Source of the DNA: Rhizoctonia solani
Lineage: Eukaryota; Basidiomycota; Agaricomycetes; Cantharellales; Ceratobasidiaceae
Assembly (NCBI RefSeq): GCF_016906535.1
Contig: NC_057372.1
Coordinates: 787,501 to 851,500 of the forward strand
DNA: 64,000 nucleotides
Direction: 5' to 3'
Shown here: in pieces, positions 49,616 through 62,583 of the stretch
How the letters are laid out: each line of letters starts with the position of its first letter
Numbering within the stretch: position 1 is the first letter of the stretch
Notes under the pieces: model-generated
Told to the model about the DNA's origin: nothing
Databases searched by the model: none
What the model saw: only the letters and a program-made list of their open reading frames with translations
Made by a program: the position numbers and the translations under genes

Positions 49616-51667
49616 ATGAGCGCAAGTGTGGAGACGATTACGAATACAACCAAGAAGCAGAAACTAAACAATGGTTCGCCGCTCTCTACAATGAGTGTGC
49701 AGAATCCGACTCCGACTCCAGTTCCTGCTGCTGCCTCGCCAGCACCCGCCACTCCAGCGCCCGCAACCCCCATACCAACCAATGGAGTACAACCTCAAGC
49801 GCCAGCACAATGGGCACGTAAGTGCTCTTCTTCTGTCCCGTCCCTCGCTGCTCCGTGTATAAGAATGGTGCTAAGTCGAGCTATTTTTGTGAATATATGC
49901 TATACGCTTTGTGAACCTACCTTGGCATCGTAATGTGTGAATCACCATGGTGTAGAAATACCAATTGATCCGGCGCTACAAAATGCCCAGTACGCACTTG
50001 CTACTTTGCTTGTTGTGTTTGTATCTGACATAGCCATATAGACCTTATCCTCAGTATGCTTGGCCGCCCCAACCTACTGGTGCACCTACCGTCGGTTCTC
50101 CGGCACCGAATGCTACGACAATCACTACTACAGCCGCTACACCACAGCCAATCCGAGCCAAGACTTCTACCCCGGCACCTGCCGCATCGTCTCCTGCCCC
50201 AACAACTGCTCCCGGAGCTACCACAACTCCCGCGCCTGCTCCTGGGACAACTACAGCCACTCCTTATGCAGCTTCCCCTATTATCCGCCTGGGTATCGAT
50301 ATCCCTACCCATATCAAGGCCAACCTCAATACACATATACCTATGCGAATGGACAGTACTATGCGGTCCCGCAACAGGTTCCTCAGCCGACGGCAGCCAC
50401 GACTGCTCAGACAACGGCGGCAGCTACACCGACGGCTACAGCAGCTACCACCCCCGCTGCAGCGACAGCAGCCAGGGTCATGATGCCCACTGCAGCGAGT
50501 AGTGCAACGACAAACAGTACAGCACAGGCAGTTGCGGGTGTAGGTCAACCTATGCAACAGCAGCCAACCAGCCAGTTGAACGATGCTTTGGCGGGGATCG
50601 TGGATCTTCGGGTGAGTAATAGTGTCCCAGACTGGGGCAGTGTAATGATGGTTGCATTAGGCAGAAGAAGATGCACTTTCAAGAGGCCATCAAGACGTAG
50701 GGAGTGCGTACTATCATCGTGAAGGTGACAGGAGCAAACGTGTGGGACCTGCGTTGGAGTCGAGTAAGCTCTGGATGTCGGAAAAGTTAAAGGCTATCTG
50801 TGGGTTGCTTCCCCCCAGTGTTTACCTCCTTGATTAATGTTGTCACCAGTGTCTGCTCAAGGCCTTACAAACTTGCCTGAGGAGGCGTTAAACTATGCAA
50901 TGTTGGCATGGAAAGCGCGACTTCAAATGCTTTGGGACAAAGCTCTCGCAGCTGCTGAGCATCGGTACTCATCTCAATACTCTCGCCCGCCCTCCTTCTG
51001 GAACCCTCCCCCCGCCGATGGATCAGCACCCAATGCCAACGTTCCTCCCACACCTATGTGGAGCACTGTCGTCAAACGTGACGTATCCAAACAACTGTCC
51101 GCGATCGAACGTGCTGAAAAGGAAGAGGAGACCCGGGCACGACGTGAACGACGAACGGCTGCCGCACAAGCTGAGGCGGATGACGCTGTCGAAGACGACG
51201 ACGCAGATGGCCGCAAGGCCAAGAAGATTCGTGCACTTGGGCCGGGTGTGACTGCGCGAATGATGCCCGAGGATGTGAAAAAGAAGATGAGTGACAATAC
51301 CGCAAACCGAGCTGCTGGACTGGGTACCGGTAAATATGCTTGGATGACTGCTGGTGCCACTGGAGGCGCTGCTGCTGCCCCCACACCACCCAAGCCGAAG
51401 CCCACCCCAGCGCCTACACCTGCTCCAACTGCTAATGCCACGGGCGCCACGACAACTCCTGCCCCTACGACAGCAACGACCCCGGCCCCTAAGGCTGGTG
51501 GGTGGGGCCGTGCATATGCGGCGGTGAGCAAGACCACGACCGGGACCGATAGCAAGGATGATGGTGTCACCGTTACCCTTCGAGACGCCCTGTTTGTGGC
51601 AAGTCGAGAACGAGGCTATGGAGGCGGGCGAGGGAGCGCACTTGCGACTGCTGGCAAGTGGGAATGA
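49616..51667 (+). CDS. TFIID subunit TAF4-like protein
   Basis: The start MSASVETITNTTKKQKLNNG S is followed by a very long Ala/Pro/Thr-rich region (NPTPTPVPAAASPAPATPAP, and later ATTTPAPAPGTTTATP) and a Tyr/Pro-rich patch (YPPGYRYPYPYQGQPQYTYT). The recognisable C-terminal part begins SQLNDALAGIVDLR, is spliced to AEEDALSRGHQDVGSAYYHR, and continues LNYAMLAWKARLQMLWDKAL, QLSAIERAEKEEETRARRER, a basic and acidic helix, and NRAAGLGTGKYAWMTAGA. It ends VTVTLRDALFVASRERGYGG GRGSALATAGKW. The order DLRAEEDAL, charged helix, WMT(A/G)G and TLRDALFVxExExG matches the TAF4 C-terminal domain, which pairs with TAF12 in TFIID. One base is probably missing near 50270-50285, where Ala/Pro coding passes to PYYPPGY in another frame. 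Confidence 0.75.
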
Positions 51668-52602
51668 CGGACCCGATAGTTGTTGATTTTCCTTTCTTTT
51701 CTGTTGTTGCTTTCGATGTATAGTCTCCAGTATTATCTCGCTTAGTTTTTTTTTATGTTATGCGCATTCTCGATGGCGGATTGGCGATGGGGGAATAGAA
51801 CTGGGATGTTATCTTCTCGCGATCGGGCTGAACTCTCATCGAGAAGGCGACTGTATGTGTGTGAACCAGGGCTGGTCTTGCAAGGCCGGGCGCTCGATTA
51901 GAAGACGAATCGACTTTGCACTGCGGGGGTAGGCTGTCTGCAACCAGGTGTTGTGCGTGAGGTGTGTGTAGGGATGGTTTGTATTGATATGGGGTTGTCT
52001 ACGTGGTCTGTTGCAAGTATAACCCTGGTATGCTACCGCACGCGGCTATCAGACTGATTTCCGAGTTTAGGATATGGGAAACCCCTATCATCAATAAGAT
52101 TCGGTTACATACAATGTACCACACAAATAACAGGAGCTTGTATGTCTATGCCTTTTCACAGTAAGCACCGATCTAATTCGGGCATTGAGCTTTGGAAAAC
52201 ATAATTTTGATATACGTTGCTCGCAAAGTTTCATCTCAGATGATCCAATAGAGTCAGTGGCACCGACGCACCTCGCGGTCGTATGACATGGATAGCACGC
52301 AATGTACGTACAAATTGGGGATTCATTCGAGTACAGGAACAGTGCGAGTGTAATTGGATGATCGCATTTGTACGTGTTATGGTTGAAGACCCTGAGCAGA
52401 TGGGCGGAGGGACAAGATGGACGCAGCCACGACTGAGCACGACCCATACGTTATGAGCCACACCCAGGAAAGCCCGCGCCAACAAGCGGGAAGCGTCAAC
52501 AGCACCGCATCGATGCATAATTTTATGGGACGGGCAAGCCCCACCCAGGTGCATACACCCTGATTATTTAAACCTCGCTTTTGGCTGATTTTGCTGCTGT
52601 AG
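51668..52602. other. Intergenic, TAF4-like / EDC4
   Basis: 935 bp with no supportable gene. An ATTTAAA element at about 52565 could serve the EDC4 promoter. The CTGCTGTAG just before the EDC4 ATG resembles a splice acceptor, so a 5' UTR intron is possible. Confidence 0.4.
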
Positions 52603-55600
52603 ATGCCGATGCCGATGTCTTCACCAGAAACACAGCCCCCGCTGCATCCGATTCCCCAGAGCCCGCCCAGGGGAGGGTCTCCCGCCCACTCTGTGCACAA
52701 CTTGGATGCACTGTTGAGGAACATTCCTGCGAATCCGATGTATAGCGCTGGAGCACATGCGAATGCGAGTATGACGTTCCCCATGCACTCCAACACTCCT
52801 CCGCGATCGAACTCGGAGATTGGCCTCGGGACGCCGGCAACAAGCCAGACACTGCCTCCGATGAGCCCTGGAGGCAATAGTCGTCAGAACGCGCTGCTCT
52901 CGCTTCTGCTCCCTCAGGAAGGGGGCGACCAATCGTCCCCTGGCGGCTATTCGTCCCAGGTCACGCCCCAAGCACCTCGCCCAGGCGATGCACAGGGAAA
53001 GGCATTGCTCGAACAGATCATGGCAAAGTGAGCGATTATTCCTTTGTTTTTTCGGTATATAATTTTACTCATTTGTTCCAGTCCGCGTCAGCAGACTTTT
53101 CCTTTCTCCCCGCCTCAGGGCCACGGCGATTCGGGCCCTCCACCTCCGCAGCACACGCTGGCTCAAAACCACGAGTCTCCAGTGCCGATGCGCAAGAGCA
53201 TGTTCGAGTTTGTCTCGCCATTTGATTCGCTCAACGGTGCTCAGCCACCTGAACAGCAGCAGCAACAGCAGCAACAAGCTCAACCGCAGCCTCAGCAGCA
53301 CGACCCGCCCAGACAGGATGTTCCATTTGAGCACCAGCAGCAGATGCAGCACTCGTACACCGGTTATCCGTCCCCTCCGGCTAAGCCCCGCACACCTGAC
53401 GTGTACCAACAACCCCTGCGCCATAAGCAACCTTCGCCTATTCCAAGCCACGTTCACCCCCTCCCGGCTGGGTCCGGATCCGAGGGAGGCAAACAAAGTT
53501 CCCCAGTATCCGTCGGTCGTCGCGATATGAGCCCTGCGCGGGGCGGAACTGGTCGTACCAAGCGAGGTGACAGGAACCGCAAGACGGGATTGGGCAACGG
53601 TAACAGGTAAGTCGGTCTGATCATCTATCTGTTCGATATGGAATTAATTCGACACCAGTCCCACTGAAGTCATCGAGTTTGATGTTTCCGTCTCTCTCGA
53701 TCCGATCAAGGCTGGCGCGGATGGCATTAGTATTATGCCCATTGCTTTACTCAAGCTAGACTCCATTTATTTGCCTGGAACCACCATTGCTGCGAGTTAC
53801 TTTATTGCCTATGCTATGACCAAGGGTATGTGTACACTACACACTCATTTTGGTGTGTACTCATTTATCTGCAGGCCGTGTTCGTTTGATCTCGCGTTCG
53901 AATGGCGCTCGCGCATTACTCAAGCTCCCCCCGACGTTTAGCCAGACTACCTCGGTCGTCGACATGGTTGCTGCTGGAAACTGCCTTGCGTGTATCACAA
54001 GTGACGGCGGCGCAGTAGTATGGGAGGTTCCTAATACATTCGACGATGAGCGTAATTTTGCGTAAGTCACCCCAAATAATATTGTTCCCTCAAGTTCCGA
54101 CCAAGTTGCTTGCAGACCCGTGCTCCTGCTCCAAATCCTACCCTCCAGCTTACGCACAGTTAAATGGCATATCAACGGAGATCTTGCGCTTGCCTCTGAT
54201 CGTGAAGTTTACTTGCTTGACGCGCGCGAAGCATCGGATGCCTTTCATGGTACGCCTGTCCCGCTCAACAACTTGGGGCAGGTTGCCAAAGTCTTTGTTA
54301 TTCCATCTGTGAGTTTATTCATTGTTTATTCGAGTAGTATAACCTAACTGTCCCCCAGTCTCTCATCAGCTTTACGTTCGACTACTCGAACAATGCGATT
54401 GCCACGATCTCCACTGATTCGGTCCTTCGGCTTTGGTCGATCAAAGAGCAGTACCCCATCTGGCAAGGCATTATTTCTGGTCAAGGCGAGCCTTCGTCAG
54501 TCGACGTATTCGATGTTGGAGTTATCGTTGGTCGCAAGCAAGGCACAATTCTTCAGTTGCTTGCCCCGCTCTCCACCACCGTTCTTTCCACCCTCAGGTT
54601 CATTAGTAGCATGGATCCTGCAGTTGAGGATGACGGGCGGATGTTTGGTCATTTAAGCTACGACAGTCGATTGCGTACGCTTTGGGTTGCCAATTCGGCT
54701 CGTGCATCACTTATTGCTGTCCGCGTGCTCGTTGAATCGGATGATCCTGCTCTGGGCCCTGGCGCGGGCGTGCGCGGAGCGTTCGAACAGATTATGGAGT
54801 TCCCTACTCCAGCACCAACTATCAATATTACCCTACTCGCTCCCGATGATGCCGAAGAGCCTCAGCTTGCCGTTGCGGCGTTTGCAGTCCACGTAGCTGG
54901 TGTGGACCAAATCAATGTAGACCGCGAAGCGTTCGAGCACGCGCTTGCCACTTTGCCTGCCAAGCTTCCACCTCAACCTCAACCTCAGCAACAGCAGGCT
55001 CAACAAATACTACAGCAGCACCCACACCGCGCAGAATCCCCCATGCCACTGCCTATCGTACCCGGACTGGGAGACATCGGGACCGGGACGCTTCCACCTG
55101 GCGGCCTCCAACAGGCTCAAATTCAGCCCACCAAGACCGGTCGTCCTCCTCGCGGAGTTACTCCTCCGCCTCCCAACAGCGACGATCCCGAGCCGATCCC
55201 GCGTCCTCCGCCTGCAGATTTATCTGCTTCTACAAATACCAAGGTTGGTAGTTCGGGCGCGAGTGTCAAGTCGGTCAAGGCTAAGGACAAGGAGCGTGAA
55301 AAGGGCAAGAATGTTAGTGGTGGAGAAAACGATGGTACCGTGTTGAAGGAGATTCGCAAGGTCGAGGAGAACTTGCATACGAAGATTGGAAGGCTGATTA
55401 CTCGCGAGTTGGACAAGCAACGTGAGTCGGTTCATATTTTTGCCGGATAAAGCAACTACTTATAAACGATGTCACGCAGATCAACGCCTCGACGAGTTGC
55501 GCGTCGCAGACCAAGCCGCTGACTTTACTCGCCAAGAAACCATATTGAAGCTCATATCTAACGAACTCACAAAGAACACAACACGTGTAGTCGAAGTGGC

Positions 55601-56892
55601 TATCCGGAGCGAGGTTCAAAACTCGGTCCTGCCTGCACTTGAGCAAATTACCAAGGTTGAGATCAAGAATGCGCTGAGCGGTCAGATCGCAAGGGGTGTG
55701 GCAGAAAGTATGAAACAGGTTTGTTGGGTTTTTTTTATGTCCACAAACAACAACACTAAAACCTCGCCAATAGACTCTTCCAAACGAGCTCGAGCGCTTG
55801 CTCTTGCGCCCCGACGTGTCCAACCACGTCGCACGCACATTCTCGCAGGCTGTGACGCCTCTGATTGAGCGGCATGTCAAGGAAGCGATCAATACTACGC
55901 TCATTCCCGCGTACCAGCAATCCACTGTCGCTATGCACCAAGAGCTATCGCATGAGATTCACTCCGAGATCTTGAGTCTCAAGAAGGAAATTATCACTTG
56001 GCAAAGCGAGGCGCTAAAGGGCTCCGAGGTAGGTTTTCCAACCACTCTAGCCCTAGAACAGATTTTGATACGAGCGGTATAGGCTACGATTCGAGATATG
56101 GAAATCTCGATCCGCAACTTGAGCGATCAGGTCAAGGCACTGAGCATGGCTGTTCATTCGCAAACATCACGCATCTCGCCTGGACCAAATATGCAGTCCC
56201 AACACATTCGTAACGCGAGTGTGCCCTCGCCGCTTTCCAACATTGGACCGGGACCGTCGTATGGTTCTCAGCAACAGCAACAACCGTCGTATCAACCACA
56301 GCCTCAGCCGCAGCAGCAATCGTATAATCAATGGATGCAGCCACAACAGCAGCCACAGCAGCAGCAGCCTCAGCCTCAGCCTCAGCCTCAGTCCCAACAG
56401 CAACCACAGCAGCAGAGGAGCGAGGATTGGGACGATACCTTCCTTGGCGTGTTGAGCACCCAAGATCACGGAAAGCTGCGCGAATTGTTGGCAAGGTGTA
56501 ATCCCGAGGTGATCATGCCGTCTTCTGGAAACGGGCAGTCGCCGTTATCCCAGGCTGTTGTGCTCACTTTGATACATCGAGTAAGTACTACAATTACTTG
56601 ATCCAGGGACAATACTGACTTGGAGCTCAGCTATCTTCAACGCTTTCTGAGCTTTCTCCGTTGACGAAGGGTTCAAACTTGGTTTATGGTGGCTGCAACG
56701 CGCCTCGTTCACAGTGGTACCGAATGATCCTGTGATTGCGCCCTATTCTCAAGGGTGATGCAATCGGCGCAGCAAATTCTGGGAACAACTGTGAACAGGC
56801 TGAACCTTCTCCCTGGCGGTCCATCACTCGTCGAAACCAACTCGATGATTGCTCAAATTCAACGAACCCTCTCGAACAAGATGACTATCTAG
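52603..56892 (+). CDS. EDC4: EDC4-like enhancer of mRNA decapping (Ge-1/Varicose family)
   Basis: Large P-body scaffold that links DCP2 and DCP1. The N-terminus is disordered and Pro/Gln/Ser-rich (MPMPMSSPETQPPLHPIPQS, then polyQ at 53256-53280). From about 53665 a WD40-like region runs through VSLDPIKAGADGISIMPIAL, GRVRLISRSNGARALLKLPP, NCLACITSDGGAVVWEVP, SNNAIATISTDSVLRLWSIK and ISSMDPAVEDDGRMFGHLSY D. A Pro/Gln linker and a Lys/Glu segment follow, then a long coiled coil (EIRKVEENLHTKIGRLITRE, EVQNSVLPALEQITKVEIKN, ATIRDMEISIRNLSDQVKAL). A second polyQ tract (56260-56415) precedes the EDC4 C-terminal helical domain: SEDWDDTFLGVLSTQDHGKL and, at the end, MQSAQQILGTTVNRLNLLPG. One base is missing near 56755; without it the frame would stop at TGA there instead of TAG 56890-56892. 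Confidence 0.88.
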
Positions 56893-57424
56893 TAAAGTCG
56901 GCGCATGGACCACAGGAAGCTACGAAACCCCTCCAAGTCCAGGTCGACTTGTGAGAACGAAACGAGCTTACGCTAGTCGTAAATCTCGATGATCTAATTT
57001 CCTCTCTGAATTTTTTTATCTGTTACCCATTTGCATTGTTGTTTTCCCCCTCGCACAGTACGCTGCGGTTTTGTTGTAAACCACATCACTCGCTGTTTTC
57101 TACAATGACTATGCAATATCAAACTTTCCCTTGTCTCTTTTACGTCTATGGCATATGAAACTCCTTCGTACAACAATGCCAAGGTAGGCAAGTGAGTTAT
57201 GAGGCGAGTGGTTTACTTCATTTATGACACATTTTAAAACGCGTACATATATCCCTGAAGTACAGTTTAAATGACACGATGACTGGGTCTTCTGCAACCA
57301 AGATTTTACTCGATCCGTTCTGGGCCCATGGACCCTCAGTGGGGTGCGAGGCTCACTTTTCGGCCACGGATTCAGTACCAGACTAGGATAGTGTTAAAGA
57401 TCAGCATATTAACTTATGATTTCG
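56893..57424. other. Convergent 3' region, EDC4 / histidine phosphatase
   Basis: 532 bp between convergent stops. No gene seen; probably both 3' UTRs. Confidence 0.4.
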
Positions 57425-59308
57425 CTAGCAAAATACGCTCACGTTCGAAGCGCTGTCCTTGCTCACAACCGGCAGCATCGGACGTTCTTTTCTAGACCTG
57501 CGCCCAAAGGTCAGGAGGCCTACGAAGGCCATAGCGGTTAACGCAGCCAAAAACACGCAATCGTCACACCAGCGCCGATAAACCCGGCTCCGATGGGCGA
57601 AACTCCGATTCTGCGATAGATAACAGTAGAGGAGTTCGCAGCAGCAATGAGGTTGCATTTGCGGTCTTTCCAGTTACTGCAGGCTGTGCACCAGTCACTG
57701 AGGTCATTGATTCCGTATGGCTAAGGTGTTAATTTGTATAATAAGTATTCAGCCTAATTTCGACCAAATTAGGCTCGCTTACGCTTAAACGAGATGTGAA
57801 CTCTGAAGGTCCATATCTTGATTTTCTCCGAACATGTTGTAGGTTCTGAACTCGGTGTCTGAGCCATTCTTGAAATTGAGGCGTACCCTTGGAGGTCCGC
57901 CCGAACTTGGTTGGCGAAGTTCAAATGTAACAGCCGATGCATAATCGACTATCAGGGAAGTATATCGATCATTTGTACTTTGCAAGTAAACCTTCGTGAG
58001 GTGAGAAACATACCAATCCCTTGAAGCGATGGGTATTCGGAAGCCACCTCTGTCATATTGAATAGCGAAATGAATGGCTTGTAGCTCATCGACAAATAGG
58101 TGAAGCGAAGCGGCTGAGAATCATTGGCAAACGCATTCAGCGAGGACACGATATCTGGAATGATCGTACGCCCGGCAACTGCGACCGAACGGGAGCAATA
58201 TTAACAAGCGCATATACTTCATTTCCATAATAGTTACTCAACTGTTTCCGATTCCACCTATGTTAGGGGAACTAAACGTGCGGTACTGGTGCCAGTTGGC
58301 GAGGACCCGGGCTCGAGCTAGGATGTCAGGCGTAATTTGCTGGGCCAGGCTCTGGTTATGGATCGATTGAACGTTGAGGAAATCGTAGATCTAAAGTTCG
58401 GGGGTGAGCACGTTTCTTTTGGTCTCCACAAAGGACTGTAACTTGCGTTCCACTAGGGATCAACGGAGCGTTAGTTCACTTTAAATTACTGGACAATGGC
58501 ATTGTAGACTTACCATATTGGTCAATTTGAGCGGACGGTCGGGACCGACGATCGGTCGGAGGCTCGCCAGAAAGTCAGCGCTAGCATCGGCCATTTCCTT
58601 GAACTCTGTCGAGTTGTAGAAAGCGGTCGTAGCGGTGGCAAAGGTCTGGGGGGCACTAAGACAAATTGTGATATCAGAAATCAAGTCACTCACGTTGCAT
58701 TCGGTCCATCCTTCAAGGGAAACATCGGACTCGGGTTCAACAGTCTCGACTGTACCTAATTAGTACGGAATACTTTGTAGACGGAGACTACTACGTACTG
58801 GGTGCATATTGGTACCCATTGAGTGGTGCGATAACCGTTGTCCCTGTACACAATCAATTCAACATCCCAACCCCACGCGGTGCCAATTTACTCACCATTA
58901 GCCAATGTGGTATTGAACGCGGTCGCGGCCGGCCAGAGCCCTTGTGAAAGCGCGACGGTACTATCATAGATAACCCCGCCTTCTCCTCCGGCATCCGCAC
59001 GAATGCGAACCTGGTTCTGATCAAACAATCCGGTCGAGATTCCAGAAATGATGGATGGCGAGCTCGCGTTGAAATACAAGCTCCGAATCAATTGGCCGAG
59101 TTGGTACTCCTGGACCTGTTGCACACCACCGACAAATGGCCATCAGAAACGACTCTTTTTTCTCGGATGTATGCTGTAAGGTACGTACCAGTCCGAGCGG
59201 GGTTATCGCAGTTTGAACAGGAGTATAATTGTCGGGAGATTGATAGAAGCCCTGGCGATCCCCATGGCGGGTCAAGAGGACTACTCCAAGTACTCTTTCG
59301 GAACTCAT
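57425..59308 (-). CDS. Membrane-anchored histidine-acid-phosphatase-like protein
   Basis: The start MSSERVLGVVLLTRHGDRQG carries the catalytic RHG motif of histidine (phosphoglycerate-mutase-like) acid phosphatases. Then come QEYQLGQLIRSLYFNASSPS, RIRADAGGEGGVIYDSTVAL, NGYQYAPIETVEPESD, a GWTEC segment and SYKPFISLFNMTEV, VDYASAVTFELRQP. Several N-x-S/T sites (FNAS, FNTT, YNST, NGSD, FNMT) suggest a secreted or luminal domain. The tail SDWCTACSNWKDRKC is Cys-rich and followed by a membrane helix and a basic cytosolic end (FGRRSRKERPML). A cleavable signal peptide is not obvious before RHG. Two one-base losses are needed (about 57811, and a T run at about 57550). The usual catalytic His-Asp/Glu near the C-terminus is not seen: the matching position reads SYKPF. 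It may be an inactive or altered enzyme. Substrate unknown. Confidence 0.75.
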
Positions 59309-61267
59309 GGCTTGGTTCTTGGCAAGAAATACTCAATTGGCGTAGTGCTGGAGCTCAAGATCTTCTGGGCGGGAGGACCGAGTCAGCTTGGAGAGTGTGA
59401 AGCTGGGCTATTTCACTACTCGTCGCCGAAGCTTCGGCAAAGAATATGTCCTCTTTTCGTGAGGGATACCGTGAGAAACATCTTCCGCTCTGATCGTCGA
59501 ACTACATTTACGATAGTATCAGAATACGCTGACTATCTATCCCTAGAGAATATGAACTTTAGTACCATGTTTAACTGTATAACCACCAATGAGAATGTGC
59601 GCCTGACCCCATAATGCCCGTAAAAGACTGGTGGTGCTTTCACAAACTTCGAAGCGGGATGGCGTTTTCCACGAACGAATTATCATGATTCCCGTATACG
59701 TATGTGTGTCGGCGGGCACGGCCCACTTCATACTTCTCTACCCAAACAGCCGCAATCAAACCCCGCAGGTATATATTTTGTTACTCACAATATCGGAACA
59801 TGGCAGAATATTGCCTGTAATAGCGCGAGTAAGAACAAAAAAGCCCCAAACCCTGTGTACTGCGTGGACCGAAATTCCAGTCGAGCGCGGTTGCAGTGCG
59901 TCTGAAGAAGGAAAGAAAAAGAGTGATCGGTCAGAGCGCCCATGGCCATGCCCAGGAGCATGACAGGACCGGATCCGGACCCTTCCAGGTGTAAAACCGA
60001 TCTGAAGGCCAAGCACACTAGTACCGTACACGTCGTCTTGTTACCTCCACCATAGCCAGGGCTCTAGATCTCAGGCGGGTCTCATATATAATCGTGGACC
60101 GAGTTTGATCTAGTAGAATGCAATGAGAGCTTCCCCCGCCACCTGCAATTTGGCGATTCGAGCGAACCTGTGGCAAATTGCAAGTCTTAAACTGTAACCT
60201 ATACCCGATATCTCAGGTGTCTGAATTCAATCAGCTAAAAGAGTAGAGAACCCGTCCGGCACATGCACATCAACCCATCAATTTCAGCCGCATCTCTCCC
60301 CGCCCCACCCCGATTCGCGAAACGCGTGTGAAGTCATATGCGTATAGTTAGATTTAGATCAGTTGAATGCATTAGAGTGGTTGTTTTATTTTAAAAAAGG
60401 CAGGACTTCGAGATCGTTCCGCAAAACGCCATAATAACTCTCCCTTCCTTCCCTCCTCTCATGTCGTTGTATATATTTCGAGCTTGGAATCTTTCTCTCT
60501 CCCGCCTCCCTCTCTTTTCTTCCTCCTCTTCTTGGCTGGTCTGGAACTCGGAATTCGGAACAGCCCGTCGGAATATAAAGTTAATTGATACTGACTCAAA
60601 ACACCACGCCACGACTGCAATTGTCGTCGGACCCCTTTTTAGGCCTGGCGGCAATAGTATTCCCGACAATCGGTGACGAGAAACTGCTCCATCGATTTGC
60701 AGCCACATGCAGATATGGCTTATATAGAACGGGTTTGGGCTACTGCTACTGCTACTGCGGAAACTCCACCCTCATAGCCCTCCCATGGCCAAAACGAAGA
60801 CGCATGGAACGAACCACGGCTCTCGGCCCAAGTCATATGCCACGTACGTTGCTACTTGATCGTATGGGGCTTGGGTGAGATATACATCACCCCACGCTCA
60901 AACGGATATATTGATTTGCCCCTGAAGGTGTGCCTACCACTGGAGATGGCGGCATATAAAGGACTGCGCGAAGATCATTCACTGGCCACTCGCCTTTCTC
61001 ATGGTTCAGCCCTTGTTCTCATGTCACTGCATTGTGGCTGAGGGAGGTGACCGCATACATTATCAAACAGGCATAGGGAAGTACATAGGGTGAGTACAGT
61101 CCATTCTTCTGTCCAGACAAATCCGATATAGTCAAAAAATAACAACAATATAGATCCGAAAGCGTGGGGAAATACATATAAAACTTGAGGTACTAGGATA
61201 TAAGGGTGAGATGGGCTGTAGATTGGAAGGATGCGCACGAAATAGTCAAGACAAGTGTTGCGGAGTC
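59309..61267. other. Gene-poor region upstream of the histidine phosphatase
   Basis: About 2 kb. A minus-strand frame at 59785-60018 is rather hydrophobic (GPVMLLGMAMGALTDHSFSF, FGAFLFLLALLQAIF) and could be an exon of a small membrane protein, but I cannot assemble a gene. Other open frames (59213-59614, 60391-60708, 60999-61271) have no family features. Confidence 0.35.
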
Positions 61268-62583
61268 TCAAGGAGAGGAAGAGCGAGGCATTTCCATGCG
61301 GATCACAGACGCGGGCTGATAGTCGTCCGCATCGACATCTTCCTCGTCTTCATCTAGTGGATCGGATATATGTGGGACAGGTTCGGGACTGGGGGACCTC
61401 GAATGGGATGGCGAGAAGGCATTGGCACGGGCCCGGGCTGCGAGGGTCTCGAAGAGCATGGGGCTGTAGTGGGCAAGGGGGTTGGATGTATGCCTCCTGC
61501 TGATAGGAGATGCTGGAGTGCAGACCATCCGGCTACGAACGGAAGCTCGTTTGGGGCCATCATCGCACGTGGACGAACCAAACTCTGTGTCGGCCGAGCG
61601 AGTCAGGAGTTCTTCATCATCGACATCGCCACGATTGGATGCTAGTTCGACGTCGACGTCCTCGTTTTGGCTGGAGCCCAGATCGGCAGGTTCAGACACA
61701 TCAGTTTCGCTAAAAACCGAAGATGATGATGCCGAGACTCGCTTGGAGGCCCATCGCCGGGGAGAAGGGCGAATCAGACTGGGCGGCTCTTCAAGACTAA
61801 TGCTACTTCCACGACTGTGTTTGCTGGATTTGTCACCCGAACCGGTTTCTCTCCTGTATGGATGAGACCAACGGTCATGGCGAGCAGGCGACTGGGACCT
61901 TGTGCGGGTGCGCTTGCGAACCACACACGAGCTGGTCCGGCCCGATCGGGATGGGGCAATGGGTGCGGTCATGGGAACCTGAGGTTCAGCAACATCCGGC
62001 GTATTGGACATCTCTCGAGCATGGGTATCCCATACTGCAGGAGCGGATGCCAATGGATTGTGCTCAGACTCAAGGCCGGCCGAGGAGACGGATGCGACGT
62101 CATCTTGGGATAAAGTTACACAATTCTCTGGCTCTGGCTCTGGCTCTGTTTCGGATATCTGTACAGGTGAAGCAGGGTGGGTACCCTTTTGTAGGATCCT
62201 CAAAAACTCCTCTAGTGTCTCGGACGAGAGCGTGGATATTGTGCTGTAAACAATTGGTAAGCACAGGCGTGTAGCCTCGTGGCGAGCACATACTTTTGGG
62301 ATTCATCTGGGACATCTGGGGGCGGAGTGGGCTGGTCAACGAGAGAGATGCGTGCAAGTGCCTCTGCGGGGGAGGGCACTACTCGAAGCCTGGGTGGAAC
62401 ACGTGTGTGTCGGGCCGAGCCGGAGCGGGCGACCTGGGCAGGGCTATAGGGGTGGTAGTGGGCATGGGATGGGCGCAGTGGCCTTGGAGCTACGAGTGTC
62501 GGATATGTCACGGTCCATTGGGAGGAAGACTTGGTTGAGGAAGACTGAAGTGCGTGGGAGGGCGTTGCGAGGGGCTGGAACAT
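61268..62583 (-). CDS. Unidentified Ser/Pro/Arg-rich disordered protein
   Basis: No family recognised. The start MFQPLATPSHALQSSSTKSS (ATG at 62581-62583) is followed by a His/Pro/Arg-rich segment and VVPSPAEALARISLVDQPTP PPDVPDESQK. A short intron (about 62245-62294) joins it to STISTLSSETLEEFLRILQ. The second exon is one long open frame with Arg/Ser patches (RKRTRTRSQSPARHDRW), an acidic middle (SQNEDVDVELASNRGDVDDE), a conserved-looking segment around SNPLAHYSPMLFETLAARAR, and the acidic end DPLDEDEEDVDADDYQPA before MEMPRSSSP. About 420 residues. LEEFLRILQ and LFETLAARA may be short binding helices in a disordered, probably phosphorylated, regulatory protein. The long uninterrupted frame and matching splice sites make a real gene likely. 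Confidence 0.6.
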
